Source: Polynucleobacter meluiroseus (GTDB lineage Bacteria > Bacteroidota > Bacteroidia > Flavobacteriales_D > Crocinitomicaceae). Taken from it: a DNA stretch of 6,026 nucleotides. The notes under the pieces are model-generated. The model was not told where the DNA came from and searched no databases. It worked only from the letters and a program-made list of their open reading frames with translations. Each line of letters opens with the position of its first letter. Position 1 is the stretch's first letter. Below, piece after piece: positions 1-6,026 of the stretch. The translations under genes and the position numbers were made by a program. The stretch spans positions 1 to 6,026 of the forward strand of contig CALQBB020000064.1 in NCBI GenBank assembly GCA_943328715.2, written 5' to 3'.

Positions 1-67
1 CCTCTATGAGGTGTTTTTCAAAGAGCATTGGTCCGTCCATTAAATCACTAAATAGGTCTTTGTTCAC
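1..67 (-). CDS. Possible 5' end of an unrecognised leftward gene, cut by the window edge
   Basis: On the minus strand an open frame runs from a GTG at 67-65 to the left edge without a stop, reading (M)NKDLFSDLMDGPMLFEKHLIE over 22 codons. The nearest upstream in-frame stop is TAA at 91-89. Other possible starts in the same frame are ATG at 40-38 and ATG at 28-26. The composition (charged and hydrophobic residues alternating, no low-complexity run) looks like a real protein start, and a divergent gene would explain the 150-base gap before the exporter gene. I do not recognise the family. Two plus-strand frames also end here (stops at 41-43 and about 74-76), so the region could instead be the 3' end of a rightward gene. 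The fragment is too short to decide from sequence alone. Confidence 0.35.
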   Translation of the reverse strand, partial: MNKDLFSDLMDGPMLFEKHLIE

Positions 68-219
68 TTTACAATGATTCGAATTAAGTTACAAGAATAA
101 CACTTTTGGACCGCTTGTGTTTCCGATTACGTGTTATTTCGGCACGCTGAACTCATGGTTTTCTCCGTTTCTCCTAAATATTTCTTAACTTCACCCCTTG
201 ATTTTTAGAGAAACAATCT

Positions 220-2865
220 ATGTGGGGTAAATTTGCAAGCATCATATTAAGGAACCGGCTGTATATCTTAGCAATAATTGCTTTGTTGACTGTTTTCTTT
301 GGTTACTTTGCCTTTACTTCGCTTAAGGTTGACAACCGTGTAGGAAACACGCTTCCAAAGGATAGTCCGGTTCAAAAGGACTTCGAAAAATTCAAGCTAG
401 AATTTGGAGAAGATGGATCAACGATTGTTGTTGCAATTCAGACAGATTCTCTTTACACGAAACGCAACTTCACCAAATGGAGAGAGTTATCCTACAAAAT
501 TCTAAAGTACGACGGGGTTGAAAATGTGATTTCAGAGGCCACGCTTTGGGGACTTAAAAACAACCTGAAGGAACAAAAATTTGATCCTTATCAGATTTTC
601 GGTGATCCAAAAACGGCGTTTCAAGAGAAAAGCATTGATTCCCTGAAAAAAGAGATACGACATAATCCCATTTACAGAGGAATGCTTTACAATGATTCGA
701 CGAACGTTTCCTTGTTACTGATTAGCATGAATGAAAAGTGCCTTTCCAATCCGAAGAAATCAAAAGTTGTCTTCGAGATTGAAAAGTTAGCTGAATCCTA
801 TTCACCCTATTTTGGTAAAACATACTTCGCTGGTCTCCCGCACATTCGGGTGGTAATGGGTAAGAGAATTGTCAGCGAAATGTATATTTTCCTTGCGCTG
901 TCCGTTATTGCATCTTCTTTGCTTTTATACTTGTTCTTCCGATCCGTACGGGTAGTGATTCAATGTAACATCGTTGTGTTCGTTTCCGTGATATGGGCCC
1001 TTGGAAGCATTGCCTTATTTGGATTCAAGTTATCCATTATGATGGCACTCATTCCGCCGTTGTTGATTGTCATTGGTGTTCCAAACTGTGTATTCCTTAT
1101 TACAAGGTATCATCAAGAATATGTTCGAACGAACATGAAGACCAAGGCCTTGTACATCATGATTCGTCGCATTGGATCTGTTACCTTCCTTACGAACTTA
1201 ACCACCGCTGTTGGATTCGTGACCTTTACGAGTTCAGAGAAATTGGCACAGTTCGGGATTATTTCCAGTATCAACATCATGGTAGTGTTCATTCTATCCT
1301 TGTGTATCATCCCAATCATTGCTTCTTACTCGAAACCACCAAAACCTAGACATTTACAGCACTTGTATCGTGTTTATTCCAAAGGATTCATAGAGTATGT
1401 GATCATTATTGTTAGCAAATACCGTACTTGGGTATATGTGGCTTCTGTAGGACTTGTGGTGATTGGCATTTACGGAATGACCAAAATCATTGCGACGGGA
1501 AACATAACCGGTGACATTCCAAATGACGATCAAATTCTCATCGATTTAAAATTCATTGAGAAAAACTTTGGTGGATCGATTCCATTTGAAGTTACTGTTA
1601 ATTATAAACAAAAGGCTCGTTTGTTTTCTCAAAAAACGTTAGAAAAGGTCGAAGAAATACAGCAAACATTTGCTCAAGACACCTTGTTTTCGAAAAGCCT
1701 CTCCTACGTAGACTTTTTGAAGTCCATCAACATGAGTTACCATGGAAACAACCCGGAATTTTACCGTTTAATTTCCAACCGAGATAAATTACGATTAAAA
1801 CGTTATTTCGATAAATTCGATGTGAGTAGTTTGAATGGAGGAAATATTTCCTTGAAAAACCTCATCGATACCAACAAAACTACCCTGCGAATTCGCATGC
1901 AGATGCGTGAACTTGGATCGTACAAAGTATCAGATAAAGTTGATTTATTACGCGTCAAAGTTGATAGCATCTTAAATCCTGAGAAGAAAGATTTTGAACG
2001 TTTGTACACTAAATATGTCAAGGGGAATAAAAGCGCAGCTGATTCCTTGGTATACAATTATTCAAGCATTTACAACAATGTAACCGCATTGCTTTCGAAA
2101 GGAAACAACAATGTTCAGATGTCTTTCGATCTTGATCCAGAGAACCTTCGTCCATACTTGAGTAAACCAAACTTTAAAAAAGTGCTCCGCACAGCAATTG
2201 ACCAGGAATATTATGTGTCCACGTTTACAGGAACGGCCGTAGTTGTCTCTGAAGGGACAAAATACTTGTTTGTGAACCTACTTCAAAGTTTGGTGTTTGC
2301 CATCATTTCCATTGCTATACTGATGGCATTTTTGTTCCGTTCGTTTAAGATTATTGTGGTTTCCATGATTCCAAATATTATTCCATTGCTATTTACAGCG
2401 GGAATTATGGGTTACTTCAAAATCCCATTGAAACCATCAACTATTTTGGTCTTTGGTATTGCTTTAGGAATCACCGTTGACAACGCTATCCTATTCTTAG
2501 CGAAGTACCGTCAAGAATTGCGTGCGCATTCCTGGGATGTGAAACATGCCATTTTACACTCTTTGAGAGAAACTGGACTCGGAATTTTCTACACATCTGT
2601 GATTTTATTCTTTGGATTTATCATGTTTGTCTTCTCCCAATTTGGCGGAACAAAAGGACTTGGTTTATTAGTTTCCATTACCATTTTAGTTGGGATGGTG
2701 ACAAACTTAATCATCCTTCCTTCACTATTGTTGACCTTCGAACGCAATTCATTTGTGAAGTCATTTGAAGAGCCTTACTTCGATATCTACGATGAAGAAA
2801 CAGACTACGACACAGACAAATTAGAAGTTGAAATCGAAGGAATACGTAAAGAAATTGAAGGATAA
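220..2865 (+). CDS. RND-superfamily exporter, MMPL type (COG1033-like), inner membrane
   Basis: This is an 881-residue membrane protein with the duplicated RND layout. One helix at about 11-33 is followed by a periplasmic domain (34-215) and five helices (about 219-370). A second copy follows: a helix near 402-424, a periplasmic domain (425-682) and five helices (about 684-840). Both helix bundles resemble the MMPL/Patched-like fold. The second bundle carries the expected acidic residue in GIALGITVDNAILFLAKYRQE (Asp754). The matching stretch in the first bundle, VIGVPNCVFLITRYHQE, has Asn289-Cys290 instead. The protein ends in an acidic cytoplasmic tail (850-881, 14 Asp/Glu). It is shorter than AcrB-type drug pumps (about 1,050 residues), and no membrane-fusion or TolC gene is adjacent, which fits MMPL-type exporters moving lipids or other hydrophobic molecules; the substrate cannot be inferred. 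The ATG at 220 is the only ATG after an in-frame TGA at 199-201 and places the first helix near the N-terminus. Only a weak purine stretch (AGAGAAA) precedes it. The gene appears monocistronic, with a terminator 17 bases after its stop. Confidence 0.93.
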   Translation: MWGKFASIILRNRLYILAIIALLTVFFGYFAFTSLKVDNRVGNTLPKDSPVQKDFEKFKLEFGEDGSTIVVAIQTDSLYTKRNFTKWRELSYKILKYDGVENVISEATLWGLKNNLKEQKFDPYQIFGDPKTAFQEKSIDSLKKEIRHNPIYRGMLYNDSTNVSLLLISMNEKCLSNPKKSKVVFEIEKLAESYSPYFGKTYFAGLPHIRVVMGKRIVSEMYIFLALSVIASSLLLYLFFRSVRVVIQCNIVVFVSVIWALGSIALFGFKLSIMMALIPPLLIVIGVPNCVFLITRYHQEYVRTNMKTKALYIMIRRIGSVTFLTNLTTAVGFVTFTSSEKLAQFGIISSINIMVVFILSLCIIPIIASYSKPPKPRHLQHLYRVYSKGFIEYVIIIVSKYRTWVYVASVGLVVIGIYGMTKIIATGNITGDIPNDDQILIDLKFIEKNFGGSIPFEVTVNYKQKARLFSQKTLEKVEEIQQTFAQDTLFSKSLSYVDFLKSINMSYHGNNPEFYRLISNRDKLRLKRYFDKFDVSSLNGGNISLKNLIDTNKTTLRIRMQMRELGSYKVSDKVDLLRVKVDSILNPEKKDFERLYTKYVKGNKSAADSLVYNYSSIYNNVTALLSKGNNNVQMSFDLDPENLRPYLSKPNFKKVLRTAIDQEYYVSTFTGTAVVVSEGTKYLFVNLLQSLVFAIISIAILMAFLFRSFKIIVVSMIPNIIPLLFTAGIMGYFKIPLKPSTILVFGIALGITVDNAILFLAKYRQELRAHSWDVKHAILHSLRETGLGIFYTSVILFFGFIMFVFSQFGGTKGLGLLVSITILVGMVTNLIILPSLLLTFERNSFVKSFEEPYFDIYDEETDYDTDKLEVEIEGIRKEIEG

Positions 2866-2881
2866 AAAAACTTCATGCCAT

Positions 2882-2916
2882 AAAAAAGACAGCTTGTAGG
2901 CTGTCTTTTTTGTTTT
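2882..2916. terminator. Bidirectional intrinsic terminator between converging genes
   Basis: A perfect 12-bp inverted repeat (2882-2893 and 2900-2911) encloses the 6-base loop TTGTAG. The stem is six A-T pairs followed by GACAGC/GCTGTC. On the plus strand the hairpin ends in TTTTTTGTTTT, and on the minus strand its other arm supplies TTTTTT, so each strand has a GC-containing stem followed by a U run. It starts 17 bases after the exporter stop codon and lies 19 bases beyond the paaZ stop, so it can end both transcripts. Confidence 0.88.
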
Positions 2917-2929
2917 CTATGAATGTGGG

Positions 2930-4978
2930 TTATTGATCAGTTAATTTTTTGACCATCGTCAAGATTGTAGCTAATGCGACCGTTTCTCCTGTTTCGTCGT
3001 AAACGTCCACTAAAAACTTCACGATTCCTTTCGGTATATCATCCTCACTGCGTTTTTCTTGATCGATTTTTTCTTTAACCGTGAAACGAACGCCAATGGT
3101 AGCACCTGGATAAACAGGCTTCGTGAAACGTGCTTCTTCTAATCCATAATTTAACAGGACTGGTCCTTTTTTCGGATCAACAAACAATCCAGCAGCTTTG
3201 GAAAGGATGAAGTATCCGTGAGCAACTCGACGTTCGAAAATCGTTCCTTCTAAAGACGTTGCATCCATGTGTGCATAGAAATTGTCTCCAGAAACGTTGG
3301 CAAAATTGACAATATCTGCATCCGTAACCGTGTGCTTGTGTGTAAATACTGTTTCTCCTATCACCAATTCCTCAAAGTGCTTTCTAAACACATGTGGATT
3401 TGCTTCGGGCATCTCTGCTCCTACTTGGAATTGCTCTGTGATTGCCGTTATTGTTGTTGGATGACCCTGAATGGCTGTTCGCTGTAAATAATGTAAAACA
3501 CCTCGCTTTCCACCCATTTCTTCTCCGCCTCCAGCGCGACCTGGACCACCGTGTGTTAACAATGGCATCGGTGAACCATGTCCAGTGCTTTCCTTCGCAC
3601 AATGTTCGTTTAGAACGAGAATACGCCCGTGCATACTTGCGGCACCAACTACATACGCTCGCGCTTCTTGATTATCTGGAGTAACGATGGAAGAGACCAA
3701 TGATCCCTTACCCATTTTCGCTAATTCGATGGCATCATCTAAATCTTTATACGGCATAATCGTCGCAACTGGTCCAAAGGCCTCAATATCGTGACAAGCC
3801 GTTTGATGGAACGGATCATCATTTCTAAACAATATTGGAGAGAAAAACGCTTCTCTTTTTGCAGAATCTCCGATGATATCAAAATGATCCAAATCACCAA
3901 AGACGATGCGTTGCGATTTGCTTAATTCTTCCACGGATGATCGAACACGTTCCGCTTGTAATGTTGTTGCTAATGGACCCATTCTGACTCCTTCTTCCGA
4001 TGGATTTCCGATTTTCGTGGAGGCTAAACGTGCCGAAATGGCTGATTGAACCTCATCGATTAACTCTTCCGGAACCATAATTCTTCGGACGGCAGTACAT
4101 TTTTGTCCAGCTTTGATGGTGATTTCTTTGACCGTTTCTTTGATAAATAAATCGAACTCTACCGTTCCTGGTGTCGCTTTTTTACCTAAAACGGTTGCGT
4201 TCAAGGAGTCGGCTTCCAAGTTAAAAGAAACACTTTCTTGAGAAATGCGTGGTAATCCTTTCAATATTTTTCCTGTTGAAGCACTACCGGTAAACGTCAC
4301 AATGTCTCTAGCATCTACATGATCTAAAATTCCACGACCTAATCCACAAATCAATTGAAGAGATCCCTCGGGAAGAATTTTCGATGCGATGATATCACGG
4401 ACAACTACTTCTGTTAAATAACACGTGTATTCTGACGGTTTTACCAACGCGGGAACTCCCGCCATTAGATTCACTGCTATTTTTTCCAACATTCCCCAAA
4501 CCGGGAAATTAAAGGCGTTGATATGAACGGCTACACCTTCTTTTGGCACCATAATGTGGTGTCCAATGAAGGTTCCGTTTTTGGAAAGTGGTGCAGCAGA
4601 ACCGTCAACATAATAGGGTAAATCCGGGAATTGTTTTCTCAGAGATGCGTTGGCAAATAAGTTTCCGATTCCTCCTTCGATATCGATCCATGAATCTACT
4701 TTCGTTGCTCCTGTCCAAGAACTGACCTCATAATAACGGTCTTTACGTTCCATTAAGAATAGGGCTAGTGCTTTTAGCATTCGACCTCTTTCTTGAAAGG
4801 TCATTTTACGCAAAGCTCTTCCGCCCGTTCTTCGTCCATAATCCAAGACTTGCTCGTAATCAATTCCAGCGCTCGAAACTGATCCCAATTCTGCGTTTGT
4901 TACGGCGTGAAAAAGTTGTGTTTCCACTCCATCACCCGTTATCCAATTTCCAAGTATGTAATTTTGAAAAGTACTCAT
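2930..4978 (-). CDS. paaZ: PaaZ: bifunctional oxepin-CoA hydrolase / 3-oxo-5,6-dehydrosuberyl-CoA semialdehyde dehydrogenase
   Basis: This cytoplasmic enzyme of the phenylacetyl-CoA pathway hydrolytically opens the oxepin-CoA ring and then oxidises the resulting aldehyde. The 682-residue product matches the family length (E. coli PaaZ, 681). Residues 1 to about 520 form an aldehyde dehydrogenase domain with the FNFP asparagine (Asn157), KPSE (Lys180, Glu183), the cofactor loop GSASTGK (231-237), the general-base Glu255 in NLEADSLN and the nucleophile Cys294 in KAGQKCTA. The PaaZ-typical stretch AKESTGHGSP...HGGPGRAGGGEE lies at 461-487. Residues from about 530 to 680 form a MaoC-like (R)-hydratase domain with SGDNFYAHMD, giving the catalytic pair Asp565/His570. 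Both active sites look intact. The ATG at 4978 matches the N-terminus expected for the family; no Shine-Dalgarno sequence is visible. The gene begins 10 bases after the rseP stop, so it is probably translated from the rseP transcript. No other paa gene is in view. The one notable difference is Glu183, where I recall Thr in the E. coli enzyme, which may alter NAD/NADP choice. Confidence 0.97.
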   Translation of the reverse strand: MSTFQNYILGNWITGDGVETQLFHAVTNAELGSVSSAGIDYEQVLDYGRRTGGRALRKMTFQERGRMLKALALFLMERKDRYYEVSSWTGATKVDSWIDIEGGIGNLFANASLRKQFPDLPYYVDGSAAPLSKNGTFIGHHIMVPKEGVAVHINAFNFPVWGMLEKIAVNLMAGVPALVKPSEYTCYLTEVVVRDIIASKILPEGSLQLICGLGRGILDHVDARDIVTFTGSASTGKILKGLPRISQESVSFNLEADSLNATVLGKKATPGTVEFDLFIKETVKEITIKAGQKCTAVRRIMVPEELIDEVQSAISARLASTKIGNPSEEGVRMGPLATTLQAERVRSSVEELSKSQRIVFGDLDHFDIIGDSAKREAFFSPILFRNDDPFHQTACHDIEAFGPVATIMPYKDLDDAIELAKMGKGSLVSSIVTPDNQEARAYVVGAASMHGRILVLNEHCAKESTGHGSPMPLLTHGGPGRAGGGEEMGGKRGVLHYLQRTAIQGHPTTITAITEQFQVGAEMPEANPHVFRKHFEELVIGETVFTHKHTVTDADIVNFANVSGDNFYAHMDATSLEGTIFERRVAHGYFILSKAAGLFVDPKKGPVLLNYGLEEARFTKPVYPGATIGVRFTVKEKIDQEKRSEDDIPKGIVKFLVDVYDETGETVALATILTMVKKLTDQ

Positions 4979-4988
4979 AAACGAATAG

Positions 4989-6026
4989 TTAGAAAGAAGT
5001 TATCCAACGGATGAGGTCATTCCCATTGGCATAAACCATTAAGGTTAATAATAAGACGATTCCAACCATTTGTGCGTATTCCAACACCTTTTGAGGAGCT
5101 TCTTTTCCGGTGATGATTTCATATAATAAGAAAACCACGTGTCCACCATCTAGTGCAGGAATTGGAAGGATGTTCATAAAAGCTAAAATGATTGATAAAA
5201 GGGCTGTCGATAACCAGAACGATTCCCAATCCCATACGGGTGGGAACATGTTTCCAATTGCTGCAAATCCACCGATTGACGTAGCTCCTTTTTTCGTAAA
5301 GACAAATTTAAATTGAGAAATATAGTCAGAGAGCGTATTTTTTCCGTAGCTCATTCCGATCGCGATGCTTTGACCTAGGCCATAATGTTTCGTTTGAATC
5401 GCATTCGAATCAATGAGGATTTTTCCACTTGTTTGAAATCCAATGGTTCCATCTTTTTTTACCTTCGTTTTTAATTCAAGGGTGTCATTTCCTCTTAAAA
5501 CCGTTAGGTTTACTCGCTTCCCTTTCGCATCATAAAGTCCTTTGGAAAGTTCGTCGAAATACGTCACTTGTTGGTTTCCAACGCTAAGAATGACATCATC
5601 TTTTTTTAATCCAGCAGCTTTCGCTGGGGAATTTTTCACGACTTCACCAACGCTATGCCCGCTTGACCTTAATCCAAAAGCAGGTAAAGCCCCCACTTGA
5701 AATAATGTTCGGTCAATTTCTTTGGGTAAACGAATCGCTTCTTTTGATCCATCTGGATGAAGAACTGTTAAATTTCGTGCTCCACGGAACATGATTCCCT
5801 TATTCAATTCATCTAAATTCAGCACTTCTTTTCCTTCAATCGTTAGGACTTTGTCTCCTGAACTTAAGTGGTGTTTTTCTAAATATGGGTGGACACTTAA
5901 TCCATGTTCCAAATTAACTGGTTTCAATTCCATCTGACCCCAAGTGAACACTACTCCAATATAAATCCCAAAACCTAAGACAAGGTTTACAGTAACTCCA
6001 CCGACCATAATGATCAATCGTTGCCA
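4989..6026 (-). CDS. rseP: RseP site-2 intramembrane zinc metalloprotease, C-terminal part (5' end beyond the window)
   Basis: The reading frame is open through the right edge and ends in TAA at 4991-4989, giving 345 residues that begin WQRLIIMVGG; the first Met or TTG codons inside it are not the true start. Counting from that Trp, a membrane helix with the RseP motif GGVTVN spans about 5-26. Two PDZ-like domains follow (about 38-105 and 112-192, the latter with SPAKAAGLKKDDVILSVG). The C-terminal helices lie at about 268-302 and 314-333. Between them, NILPIPALDGGH (285-296) carries Asp293, which corresponds to the third zinc ligand (Asp402 in E. coli RseP). The HExxH motif and first helix, roughly 95-105 residues, are missing only because the window ends. 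Family members cut membrane-spanning anti-sigma factors and leftover signal peptides within the inner membrane; the target here is unknown. The gene is followed at 10 bases by paaZ on the same strand. In many Bacteroidota dxr lies just upstream of rseP, which cannot be checked here. Confidence 0.95.
   Translation of the reverse strand, partial: WQRLIIMVGGVTVNLVLGFGIYIGVVFTWGQMELKPVNLEHGLSVHPYLEKHHLSSGDKVLTIEGKEVLNLDELNKGIMFRGARNLTVLHPDGSKEAIRLPKEIDRTLFQVGALPAFGLRSSGHSVGEVVKNSPAKAAGLKKDDVILSVGNQQVTYFDELSKGLYDAKGKRVNLTVLRGNDTLELKTKVKKDGTIGFQTSGKILIDSNAIQTKHYGLGQSIAIGMSYGKNTLSDYISQFKFVFTKKGATSIGGFAAIGNMFPPVWDWESFWLSTALLSIILAFMNILPIPALDGGHVVFLLYEIITGKEAPQKVLEYAQMVGIVLLLTLMVYANGNDLIRWITSF

Noticed and set aside
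92..108. Near matches to the Bacteroidota -7 promoter box TAnnTTTG: CACTTTTG at 101-108 (+) and TATTCTTG at 99-92 (-)
   Set aside because: Each has one mismatch and neither has a TTG at the right distance upstream for the -33 box, so no promoter is called.
127..156. Nine-codon minus-strand frame (MSSACRNNT) preceded by GGAG six bases before the ATG, as a possible leader peptide
   Set aside because: It is too short to tell from chance, Bacteroidota rarely depend on such ribosome sites, and no attenuator-like hairpin follows it.
993..2057. Open frames of 68-118 codons on both strands inside the exporter gene (993-1349, 1113-1319, 1803-2057)
   Set aside because: They lie entirely within a well-supported coding region in other frames and their translations look like no protein family.
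220..2865. Exporter as an AcrB-type multidrug pump or as hopanoid transporter HpnN
   Set aside because: It is some 170 residues shorter than AcrB-type pumps and lacks adaptor genes, and no hopanoid or squalene genes are in view to support HpnN.
3269..5316. Open frames of 60-80 codons overlapping paaZ and rseP (for example 3269-3487, 3442-3684, 4768-4980, 5110-5316)
   Set aside because: These are mostly antisense shadows, with one in an alternative frame on the paaZ strand, inside genes whose own frames have intact catalytic motifs.
6015..6017. TTG at 6017 as the start codon of rseP
   Set aside because: The frame is open further upstream (Trp-Gln-Arg precede it), and the conserved WQRLIIMVGG stretch lies well inside RseP proteins; the true start is outside the window.

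Overview
The window looks like chromosomal DNA of a Bacteroidota bacterium, probably of the Flavobacteriales. The signs are moderately low GC (about 40% by eye), genes that start without a clear Shine-Dalgarno sequence, a MMPL-type RND exporter of the kind common in that phylum, and a RseP homologue with a GGVTVN second-helix motif. The genus cannot be fixed from this stretch.

Layout, left to right. (1) Bases 1-67 may hold the start of an unrecognised leftward gene cut by the window edge; this is a weak call. (2) Bases 68-219 are a short upstream region with no convincing promoter match. (3) Bases 220-2865 (+) encode an 881-residue RND-superfamily exporter. (4) Bases 2882-2916 hold a strong hairpin flanked by A and T runs, which serves as an intrinsic terminator for both converging transcription units. 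(5) Bases 2930-4978 (-) encode a full-length PaaZ, the fused hydratase/aldehyde dehydrogenase that opens and oxidises the ring in the phenylacetyl-CoA pathway. (6) Bases 4989-6026 (-) encode the C-terminal three quarters of the site-2 protease RseP. Its zinc-binding HExxH end lies beyond the right edge.

rseP and paaZ are separated by only 10 bases on the same strand and are probably co-transcribed, with rseP first and the shared terminator after paaZ. Functionally they have little in common (membrane proteolysis versus aromatic degradation), so the pairing looks like chance operon packing, or a paaZ located away from the other paa genes. The exporter faces them from the other side of the terminator and has no obvious functional link.

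The window is mostly ordinary core-type genome. I see no mobile element, CRISPR array, RNA gene or clearly new system. The points most worth a second look are the asymmetric proton-relay positions of the exporter, a glutamate in the cofactor site of PaaZ that differs from the E. coli enzyme as I remember it, the rseP-paaZ linkage, and the possible gene start at the left edge.
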